Source: UBA1724 sp051884615
GTDB taxonomy: Bacteria > Verrucomicrobiota > Lentisphaeria > Oligosphaerales > Oligosphaeraceae
Direction of reading: 5' to 3'
Assembly (NCBI GenBank): GCA_051884615.1
Contig: JBJEVT010000041.1
Span: forward strand, 62,001-126,000
Length of the DNA: 64,000 nucleotides
Of the stretch, positions 25,073 through 32,387 are shown piece by piece; the stretch's first letter is position 1, and the number at the start of each line of letters is the position of its first letter. The position numbers and the translations under genes were made by a program. Below the pieces are notes generated by a model. The model did no database searches, was not told where the DNA came from, and saw nothing but the letters and a program-made list of their open reading frames with translations.

Positions 25073-25878
25073 AGGGATACCGCGCCTTTGCGCTCCGGGG
25101 CTGGCGGGGCTATGTCCTCTCCCAGGCTGCGGAGGAAATCCCCCTGGAGGCCCTGGACGCCTGGAGCCAGTCCCCCGACCTCCAGGTGGTGCGGGGGCTC
25201 CCCCTGCGCTGCATCGCCCGCCAGGAGTGCCCCTCGGGGCCGGCATGGTACCTGAAGCGCATCCAGGGACTGACGGATCGGAAGGATGGTTTCCTCCATG
25301 CCTTGAAATGGCGCTTTCGCCCCTCCCGCGCCCTCCATATCCTGAAGATCTCCCAGACCCTGGAGGAGGCGGGCTTCCGCACCCCCAAGGTGATTCTCGC
25401 CGCCCGGCACCGTCCCTGGTGGCCCTGGGGAAAGCCCACGGACCTCCTGGTCACGGAGGAATCCGGGGGGGAGCTGGTCTCCAACCTCCTCTGCCGCGTC
25501 CCTCCCCTCCCGGAGAAGGAACGCCAGGCACTCCTCCAGAAGACCGGACGGGAACTGGCGCGCCTCCACGCGGCCGGATTCGTCCACGGAGACTGCCACC
25601 CCGGAAACTACTTCCTGGACGACATGGAAAAGAGCTTCCTCTACATCGACAACGACCGAACCTGCCGGTGCCGGAGCTTCTCCCCGGCAGGCGCCGCCAG
25701 AAACCTGGTCTCCGCCGCCTTCGCCCTCTCCCGCAAACTCCCCCTCACCTTCTACCAGGATTTCACTCAAATCCTGGATGCCTATCGCCAGGAGGCACGC
25801 CTCTCCCCGCGCCAGGAAGCCTCCCTCCTCGCACGCATCCTTGACGCCCTCGAAAAACGACTCCGAAACGGCCGCTAG
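25069..25878 (+). CDS. second LPS-core kinase-like protein (WaaP-type)
   Basis: 269 residues from ATG 25069. This start is preferred to ATG 25063 because the GGAGGAGG ribosome binding site then has normal spacing and the start overlaps the preceding stop (ATGA). Kinase-fold motifs are AWYLKRI (ATP-binding lysine), HGDCHPGNYFLD (catalytic loop) and YIDNDRT (metal site), close to those of the protein at 22328, so the two are probably paralogues acting on different core sugars. WaaP phosphorylates heptose I, which strengthens the outer membrane. The overlap with the WaaG-like gene supports that role. Confidence 0.75.
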   Translation: MKGYRAFALRGWRGYVLSQAAEEIPLEALDAWSQSPDLQVVRGLPLRCIARQECPSGPAWYLKRIQGLTDRKDGFLHALKWRFRPSRALHILKISQTLEEAGFRTPKVILAARHRPWWPWGKPTDLLVTEESGGELVSNLLCRVPPLPEKERQALLQKTGRELARLHAAGFVHGDCHPGNYFLDDMEKSFLYIDNDRTCRCRSFSPAGAARNLVSAAFALSRKLPLTFYQDFTQILDAYRQEARLSPRQEASLLARILDALEKRLRNGR

Positions 25879-26124
25879 TCTCCCAGAGAAACAACAAAAC
25901 ATGCCTGGGATGTCGACAAGAAATGCCGCAAAGAAGGCATGACCCGGGGCGTCTTCCCCCCTGAACCAGGGAGTCCCCTCCTCCTGGCACGCTTCTTTCT
26001 AGGTTCTCCCCTTCATTTCCGGCGACTTTCGCCGGGGCTTCCCCGCCCGTCGCGGCCCCCTCCTCCCCCGGGAAGCCACCCCCTTCTCTCCCCACCCCTT
26101 CTACCGGACTGAGGAACGGATTGT

Positions 26125-28626
26125 ATGCAATGGCTTTGTCAGGCTGAAAAGGACGCCCTGGTCTGTGGCGACCGCCACCTCTCCTACCGCGAACTCATGG
26201 GAGGCATCGCCCACACGGCGGCGCTGATGTCCTCCCATCTCCATCCCGGGGACCGGGTGGTGCTTCTGGGCGCCAACAGCCTGGAGTGGGCCATGGCCTT
26301 CTACAGCACATGGCACCTTCACGCCGTGGCGGTGCCCGTGGACTTCATGTCCACCCCGGAGGAAATCGCCTTCATCCTGGCGGACAGCACGCCCTCGGTG
26401 GTGTGGAGCGACAGCGGCTCCATGGCCAAGCTCTCCCAGGCCCTCTCCACCCTTCCGGAGGAGACCCGCCCCGTGGTCATGTCCCTGGATTCCCTGGGGA
26501 AGCGGGACGGCTTTTCGCCCCTGCCCGACGGAGCCTCCCTGGGGGAGAGTCCGGACGAGGAGCTGGCGTTGATCATCTACACCTCGGGCACCACGGGCTC
26601 GCCCAAGGGCGTGATGCTCTCCTTCGGGAACATCCGGGCGAACACCGAATCCTGCTCCCGGGAGATCGAGGTCTTCGTGCCGGAGGACCGGGTGCTGGTG
26701 GTGCTGCCCCTGCACCATGCCTATCCCCTCATGGGCAGCCTGGTCATGCCCATCTCCATCGGCGCCACCTCGGTCTTCGCCACGGAGATGAACGGGCCCG
26801 CCATCCTGGATGCCCTCCAGAAGCACCAGTGCACCTTCATCATCGGCGTGCCCCGCCTCCTGGAACTCTTCCGCAACGCCATCATGCAGAAGGTGAACGC
26901 CACCTGGATCGGACGCCTCTTCTTCCGCATCTGCCGCTGCTGCCACTCCCTGGCGCTCTCCCGCAAGATCTTCGCCAAGGCGCAGAAGACCTTTGGCGGC
27001 AAGATCCGCTACATCGCCAGCGGAGGCGCCGCCGCCTCCCCCGACATGATCCGGGACTTCTACACCCTGGGATTCCAGCTGCTGGAAGGGTATGGAATGA
27101 CGGAGACCGCCCCCATGATCTCCTTCACCCGTCCCGGCCGCGTGCGTCCCGGCTCCCCCGGCATGCCCATTCCCTGCAACGAGGTGAAGATCCAGGAGGG
27201 TGAGGTGCTCATCCGGGGCAAGAACGTGATGCAGGGCTACTATCATCGTCCCGAGGAGACCGCCCAGGCGCTGGACGCCGAAGGCTGGCTCCACACGGGG
27301 GATCTGGGCTATGTGGACAAGGATGGCTTCCTCTTCCTGACCGGCCGCAGCAAGGAGTTGATCATCCTGGGCAACGGGAAGAACATCAATCCCTCGGAGC
27401 TGGAGGAAAAGCTGCTGGAGCAGGCGCCGGGGCTGATGACCGAGTGCGCCGTCTCCGAGCGGGGGACCCATCTGGTGGCGGTGGCGGTGCCGGACATGGA
27501 CGCCATGGCGAAGAAGGGCATCCTGAATCTCCAGCAGACTCTGGTGGATTTGATTCTGGAACCCTACAACCAGCACGCCCCCTCCTACAAGCGCATCGCC
27601 GACCTGGTGCTGTGGAACCATCCCCTGCCCCGCACCCGCCTGGGCAAACTGCGCCGACACCTGATTCGACAGGAACTCAACGGCGGCAAGGCCGCCCCCG
27701 GCGCCGACAGCCAGACCACCCCGCCCCCCGACACGGAAGCCTACAAGGCCCTGAAGGAATGTCTGGAAGGGCTGGTGGGACGCCCCTTCGGCCCCGACGA
27801 ACACCTGGAACTGGAGCTGGGACTGGACTCCCTGGCGAAAATCACCCTGCTGAGCACCCTGGAAAGCCAGTATGGCTACTCCCTCCAGGCCGAGGAACTG
27901 GCACAGCATCCCACTCCCAGAACCCTGGCGCAATACCTGGAGGAAAAGAAAACGGCTCCCCAGGATCCCGCCGCCAAGGGAAAGGACGGCGACACCACCC
28001 CCGCCGTCACCCTCCCCAAAACCGCCTGCACCCACTCCCTGGTGCGCCTCCTGGGCATCCTCGGCCTCCGCACCATCTCCAAGGTGAAGATCCAGGGACG
28101 GGAGAACATCCCCGACACCCCCTGCATCTTCGCCCCCAACCATCAAAGCGCCCTGGATGGACTCTATCTGGGCATCGCCGTGAGCAACAAGCGGTTCCGC
28201 AACACCTTCTTCTACACCGCCGCCAAGTTCATCACCGGCGGCTTCACGGGATTCTTCGCCCGCCGGCACAACATGATTCCCATGGATCTCAACAGCGACC
28301 TGCGCAAGACCCTGGGCATCCTCAGCCTGGCTCTGGAAAAAGGAAAGTCCGTGGCCATCTTCCCCGAGGGAACCCGGAGCCTGGACGGCACCCTGGCCCC
28401 CTTCCGGCCCACCTTCGCCCAGCTTGCCCTGGCCCAGAAGACCCCCATCGTCCCCGTGGTTCTGGACGGCCCTGTGAATGTCCTCCCCCGGGGCAGGAAC
28501 TTCCCCCGCTGGGGCAAGAAAGTCACCATCACCTTCTTGCCTCCCATCCTCCCCAAGGAAGGGGACACCGCACAGGCGCTCTGCGAAACCACCCAGAAAC
28601 AAATCCAGGAAACTCTCCAAGGATAG
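26125..28626 (+). CDS. fused acyl-ACP synthetase / acyl carrier / PlsC acyltransferase
   Basis: 833 residues in three parts. Residues 1-535: AMP-forming acyl ligase with YTSGTTGSPKG (152-162), YGMTET and the hinge GDLGYVDKDGFLFLTGRSKE. Residues about 540-605: acyl carrier domain with LGLDSLAK, whose Ser569 would carry phosphopantetheine. Residues about 640-833: 1-acylglycerol-phosphate-type acyltransferase with NHQSALDG (His673-x4-Asp) and FPEGTRS. The likely job is to activate a free fatty acid, hold it on the built-in carrier and pass it to a lysophospholipid or glycerol phosphate acceptor, as Aas does in E. coli with separate ACP. The built-in carrier is the notable difference. Confidence 0.88.
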   Translation: MQWLCQAEKDALVCGDRHLSYRELMGGIAHTAALMSSHLHPGDRVVLLGANSLEWAMAFYSTWHLHAVAVPVDFMSTPEEIAFILADSTPSVVWSDSGSMAKLSQALSTLPEETRPVVMSLDSLGKRDGFSPLPDGASLGESPDEELALIIYTSGTTGSPKGVMLSFGNIRANTESCSREIEVFVPEDRVLVVLPLHHAYPLMGSLVMPISIGATSVFATEMNGPAILDALQKHQCTFIIGVPRLLELFRNAIMQKVNATWIGRLFFRICRCCHSLALSRKIFAKAQKTFGGKIRYIASGGAAASPDMIRDFYTLGFQLLEGYGMTETAPMISFTRPGRVRPGSPGMPIPCNEVKIQEGEVLIRGKNVMQGYYHRPEETAQALDAEGWLHTGDLGYVDKDGFLFLTGRSKELIILGNGKNINPSELEEKLLEQAPGLMTECAVSERGTHLVAVAVPDMDAMAKKGILNLQQTLVDLILEPYNQHAPSYKRIADLVLWNHPLPRTRLGKLRRHLIRQELNGGKAAPGADSQTTPPPDTEAYKALKECLEGLVGRPFGPDEHLELELGLDSLAKITLLSTLESQYGYSLQAEELAQHPTPRTLAQYLEEKKTAPQDPAAKGKDGDTTPAVTLPKTACTHSLVRLLGILGLRTISKVKIQGRENIPDTPCIFAPNHQSALDGLYLGIAVSNKRFRNTFFYTAAKFITGGFTGFFARRHNMIPMDLNSDLRKTLGILSLALEKGKSVAIFPEGTRSLDGTLAPFRPTFAQLALAQKTPIVPVVLDGPVNVLPRGRNFPRWGKKVTITFLPPILPKEGDTAQALCETTQKQIQETLQG

Positions 28627-28641
28627 GGACGGAGCGCCCCC

Positions 28642-28772
28642 GCAGGACATTCTCCCCCCAGGGGAATCACAGGGCTAGATGCCCTAGATGCCCTAGGGGG
28701 GCTAGAAATCTAGGCAGCGGCGGGGAGATTGCCCCGAAAAGAACGGGGGGCGTGCCTGGGGGGGGGGTTGCC
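28642..28772. repeat. long direct repeat L, copy 1 (CTAG-rich)
   Basis: About 130 bp closely similar to 29915-30052. It holds five CTAG tetramers in about 40 bases (28673-28714), a tetramer usually rare in bacterial DNA, plus G- and C-homopolymer runs. The two copies bracket the NERD-domain gene. Confidence 0.8.
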
Positions 28773-28805
28773 CGACGAGGAGCAAACCACAGAAGCGGAG
28801 ACAGC

Positions 28806-29477
28806 CTAACGACGGAGGTTATCCTGCAGGTAGCATCTCCCTTTGAGGTAGGAAACATGGTTCCCCTGGGCTTCCTCAGTTTTCTCAATCTGGGTTCTTT
28901 TGATGATATTTTCAGCCCGAAGCAGTAATTCGCAAGAGATTCGCGGGGTTTGATGGGAGGCAAGGAAGGCTTCCAGCTCGCCTCTCGTTGTAACGAAGGA
29001 AGGGGGGAGAAGCTCCTGTGTTTTCACCGTGCACGGTCCCACGAAAGCGATGACGGAGATAAAGTCTTCCCGGTTCAGGCCTGTCAACATGGACAGGCAG
29101 CAGATATGCTTGTAGTTCTGGCGATAGGGGTTTTGAAAAAAGAAGCGTCTCCTACGAAAGACCTGGCACCATTTGGCCGAGGTGGGATTCCCGAAAATCC
29201 ATCCTGAGTAGTTTTTGGTCTCTACCACAAAGATTCCGAAGGTGGAAAAGACAATATGATCAATCTGCGTCGTGCCTTTTCCCGGGGAAAAACGATCGGG
29301 AAGCAGCACATCGTTCATGACATGATAGAACCGGGGATCCAGAGCGCTGAGGGCATTCCCCATCATTTCTTCTCCCCTTTTCCCCTTGGTTTCACTGTCA
29401 TTCCAGACGAATGCCAGAAAGAAATAGAAGGCACAGGCCATGACAGCCAGGGGGATGACCAAAACAATGAATGGCAT
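28806..29477 (-). CDS. NERD-domain (nuclease-related) membrane protein
   Basis: 223 residues. An N-terminal membrane helix (IVLVIPLAVMACAFYFFLAF) precedes the NERD domain: GKRGEEMMGNAL, TTQIDHIVFSTFGIFVVETK and NYSGWIFGNPTSAKW. NERD domains are distant relatives of PD-(D/E)XK nucleases; the D-H and E-T-K residues match that core. The function in bacteria is largely unknown, with some examples in defence-like contexts. The gene is less GC-rich than its neighbours and lies between two copies of a long direct repeat, suggesting horizontal arrival. Confidence 0.8.
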   Translation of the reverse strand: MPFIVLVIPLAVMACAFYFFLAFVWNDSETKGKRGEEMMGNALSALDPRFYHVMNDVLLPDRFSPGKGTTQIDHIVFSTFGIFVVETKNYSGWIFGNPTSAKWCQVFRRRRFFFQNPYRQNYKHICCLSMLTGLNREDFISVIAFVGPCTVKTQELLPPSFVTTRGELEAFLASHQTPRISCELLLRAENIIKRTQIEKTEEAQGNHVSYLKGRCYLQDNLRR

Positions 29478-29861
29478 ATGAATAGGGGGATTCCCGTCTC
29501 CCCTCCCTCATTCTCGTAAAAAGGGAGGGCGGGACGTGTTTTTTCATGCCTGCCGTGGGGACAGGTCATTAATGTAACCTATTTCCCCGAAGACAGTTTT
29601 GAAGACAGCATGCCAAGGGGGATGTGGCGTTTCCACCAGAACGGAGGGATATGTGCGATTTCTCTTCCCGAGGGATTCCTGCAAGCAGGGAGACTCCGTC
29701 AAAGGGGCATTGGCCGCCGTCATGTCAAGGATCGGGAATGGCCAGGAATGGATAAGCGTCAATAGGAATTTCGGGCGTTGGTTGCCCACGAGATTGTAGT
29801 CCTCCCGATCCGTATTACGGTGAGGGCGGCAGGGTGGGGGGCGTGGGGAAACCGATTACCC
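29478..29861. other. island spacer without confident gene
   Basis: Lower-GC sequence upstream of the NERD gene. An 81-codon frame on the minus strand (29544-29789) has no recognisable motif and no clear ribosome binding site, so it is not annotated as a gene. The NERD promoter should lie here. Confidence 0.4.
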
Positions 29862-29893
29862 CGCACGCGTGTATGCGCGTGTATGCGCGCGCG
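29862..29893. other. 32-base alternating purine-pyrimidine tract
   Basis: Strict alternation over 32 bases built from CGCG, TGTATG and CGCGTG blocks, with the 10-mer GTATGCGCGT/GTATGCGCGC nearly duplicated. Such tracts can adopt Z-DNA under negative supercoiling. It sits 22 bases before the second long direct repeat. Confidence 0.75.
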
Positions 29894-29914
29894 GAAGACG
29901 AGGGGGCTTGCCCC

Positions 29915-30052
29915 GCAGGGCGTTCTCTCCCCCCAGGAGAATCACAGGGCTAGATGCCCTAGATGCCCTAGGGGGGGGCTAGGAAATCTAGGCAGCGGCG
30001 GGGAGATTGCCCCCAAAAAGAACGGGGGGCGTGCCTGGGGGGGGCTTGCCCC
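29915..30052. repeat. long direct repeat L, copy 2 (CTAG-rich)
   Basis: Second copy of 28642-28772. Its opening segment, GCTTGCCCCGCAGGGCGTTC, recurs right after it at about 30043-30062, as though a further unit had begun, so the element may have been longer or tandem. Confidence 0.8.
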
Positions 30053-30143
30053 GCAGGGCGTTCTCTCCCCGGAGGCGGAACCGGGAACAACAAGGCATCC
30101 GGAACCGGATGCCGGAACGCCCCCGCCTTCCCCCCTCTGTGTG

Positions 30144-30292
30144 CTCCGTGTTGAAGCGGCAGGCGCCGACCTGTCCTCCGTGTTGAAGCGGCAGCGCCGA
30201 CCTGTGCTCCGTGTTGAAGCGGCAGCGCCGACCTGTGCTCCGTGTTGAAGCGGCAGCGCCGACCTGTGCTCCGTGTTGAAGCGGCAGCGCCC
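30144..30292. repeat. 31-bp minisatellite, five units
   Basis: Units start at 30144, 30176, 30207, 30238 and 30269. The first is 32 bp owing to an extra G, and the rest are 31 bp and nearly identical, with core CTCCGTGTTGAAGCGGCAG. There are no variable spacers. It ends 41 bases before the stop of the next minus-strand gene. Confidence 0.9.
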
Positions 30293-30332
30293 TCCGTGCT
30301 CGTCTTGTGCAGGGGCGTTCCGGGGCGGTTCG

Positions 30333-32381
30333 CTATTCCAGCAGGAGGAATTCCGCCATTTCCACGCGGGGAAGCTGAAGGAGGAGCGTTCCGGGGACCT
30401 TTCCCGGGAGGACGGGGAGTTCCACGCCATCTGCCACCCGGGTCAGGCGGCGCACCGGGAAGGGGAGTTTCACCTCCAGTTGGACATTTCCCAGGGGGAC
30501 GGGAGGACATTCCTCCTGTTGGTTCACCACGCAGAGGATTCTCCGGTTGCCCGCTTTTTCCTTCAGCAGGGTCACCTCGGCGGAATCCGGCAGATTTTGG
30601 GAGGAGACCAGGAATTCCGGCAGATATGGTTTCAGGAATTCTTTGGCGAATGTCTGTTGGGTATAGTGTCTCTGGGCGAGGATGGGGGCGGCGATCCATA
30701 GACAGCGTCCCTTTCCATACTCATTCAGGCAGATGGCGGGATAAGGAGAGGGGGTGGCGCCTGGGGGATTGGAGTGAATGGAGGCGTAGTGCGCCGGGTC
30801 GTCCACGGGGAAATCGGGGAAAGTAAGTCGGGAGAGCACCTGGCATCCGGGGCGAGGAGTCACCAGGGGCACCCGTCCCGTTGCCGACAGCAATTCCTCC
30901 CCGGTGTAGGTCACCCGGTCGGAGACGGAGCCGGTGAAATCCACCCCGAAGACCTCCGCCAGGGCGAAGTTGTCCCCTCCCTCCCCTTCCGGGGTGAAGA
31001 GGGAGGCATCTCCCGTCGCCACCAGAGTGCCGCCGTCTGCCACAAAATTCTTCAGGCGTTCCCTTGTTTTCCGGGAAAGATAGGTGGTCCGGTTCAGGAA
31101 GAGCACCTGGCAGAAGGAGAAATCCTCGTCCCCCTCGGTCACCACCCGGAAGGGCACATGGCTCTGAATCAGCACCTCGGCGGTCCCCAGCACCTCATTG
31201 AGCACGGCGTTCTCCCGGACCGCCATGTTGTCGGAGCGTCCACCGTCGAACTCTTGGAGCGGCATTCCGTCCAGGGAGCGGTCCACGCAACATTCGATGG
31301 AGAAGAAGAGTCCCACCGAGGCCTCCAGCCGGGCGCCCGTCTGCCGGAGGAGAGTGCGGAAGGGTGCCAGGCGGCGGTTGATTTCCCCCAGCTGTTGATA
31401 GAAGCGGGGGAAGAGGGTGCCGTTGGGGGAGATGGCGTCGATGAAGAAATATGCGCCCCCGTTAGCCAGGGTCGTCAGAGCGGAGAGTTCCAGTTCGGCG
31501 GGGGATTTGCTGGTGGTGTGGTCCCGCAGATGGATGCAGCGGGAGGTCATGAACTCGAAAGGCGGGGTTTGGGTGAAGGCGTCAAAAGTCTTCACGGCGA
31601 AGCGCTGCTGGAGTTTCTCCCCATAGAAATCCCCGCTGGCGTAGTCGGATGCCCGGGCGATGCCCAGGGACTGTCCCAGATACCATCCATGGAGCACGGG
31701 GGAGAACTGGTGGGCCACCGTCACTTCCGGGCGGCATTTTTTGGCAAAATCCGTCAGTTTCCTGGCGAACTCCGCCATGGACTGTTCCCGGAAGCGCTGG
31801 AAGGCGAGCCATTGGGGGTCGGACCAGTGGATGCGCTCCGGCAGAGGCCGTCCAAACTTCTTCCGGCAGGCGGGGCATCGGCAGACCGCCGGCCAGAAAC
31901 TCATGTCGATGAAGAGTCCATCCACCTCGTAGGAAAGGATTTCGGCGATCTGGCGCTGGTAGAACTCCAGGGCTTCGGGATGGTTGGGGCAGGTGAAATG
32001 ATAGCGTCCCTCCCCCCGTTGCCCCAGACTGTTCACAATCTCGGCCTGGGGAAAGCGCCGGGCGCAGTCGTTGTGATAGGTGGCCGTGTAGTAGGCGATG
32101 GGGGCGATGCCCTCTTTTCGCAGCAGGGAGACCACCTCCCCGAAGAGATCCCGCCCCGCCAGATTTCCATGGGGATGCCCCGCCTTGGTGGGATAATAGC
32201 AGTTCCCGTTATGGTCGCAGGCGTAGACCATGGAGGACTCGCTGCCGGAGCGCTTCACCAGACGGACATACTCCTCCGGGGAGAAGTCCCTCATGTATTC
32301 CGGGCGCTGGTCGGTGATGTGATTGTCCACCAGAAGGCGGGCGTAACAACGATTCTGCCAGGACATGACCGTGTTCTCCAC
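30333..32381 (-). CDS. TIM-barrel glycoside hydrolase with GH42-like trimerisation domain (GHL6/GH151-like)
   Basis: 682 residues, cytosolic by appearance. Residues 1-370: TIM-barrel pattern with YACDHNGNCYYPTK, CPNHPEALEFYQRQ, VDGLFIDMSFWP and CRCPACRKKFG, the layout of hypothetical glycosyl hydrolase 6 and GH151-type alpha-L-fucosidase-related proteins. Residues about 380-580: a flavodoxin-like fold typical of the beta-galactosidase trimerisation domain (VLFLNRTTYLSRKT, FVADGGTLVATGDASLF). A small beta-domain ends the protein. The start is six bases after the stop of the 969-residue protein, so the two are an operon. Substrate unknown. Confidence 0.6.
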   Translation of the reverse strand: MENTVMSWQNRCYARLLVDNHITDQRPEYMRDFSPEEYVRLVKRSGSESSMVYACDHNGNCYYPTKAGHPHGNLAGRDLFGEVVSLLRKEGIAPIAYYTATYHNDCARRFPQAEIVNSLGQRGEGRYHFTCPNHPEALEFYQRQIAEILSYEVDGLFIDMSFWPAVCRCPACRKKFGRPLPERIHWSDPQWLAFQRFREQSMAEFARKLTDFAKKCRPEVTVAHQFSPVLHGWYLGQSLGIARASDYASGDFYGEKLQQRFAVKTFDAFTQTPPFEFMTSRCIHLRDHTTSKSPAELELSALTTLANGGAYFFIDAISPNGTLFPRFYQQLGEINRRLAPFRTLLRQTGARLEASVGLFFSIECCVDRSLDGMPLQEFDGGRSDNMAVRENAVLNEVLGTAEVLIQSHVPFRVVTEGDEDFSFCQVLFLNRTTYLSRKTRERLKNFVADGGTLVATGDASLFTPEGEGGDNFALAEVFGVDFTGSVSDRVTYTGEELLSATGRVPLVTPRPGCQVLSRLTFPDFPVDDPAHYASIHSNPPGATPSPYPAICLNEYGKGRCLWIAAPILAQRHYTQQTFAKEFLKPYLPEFLVSSQNLPDSAEVTLLKEKAGNRRILCVVNQQEECPPVPLGNVQLEVKLPFPVRRLTRVADGVELPVLPGKVPGTLLLQLPRVEMAEFLLLE

Positions 32382-32387
32382 GGCGTT

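Noticed and set aside
29544..29789. 81-codon minus-strand frame beside the NERD gene
   Set aside because: No ribosome binding site, motif or homologous pattern seen; kept only as a note in the spacer entry.
28642..30052. Insertion sequence ends
   Set aside because: The repeats are direct rather than inverted and no transposase frame lies between them.
30144..30292. CRISPR-like array
   Set aside because: Units are contiguous with no variable spacers, and no cas gene is in the window.
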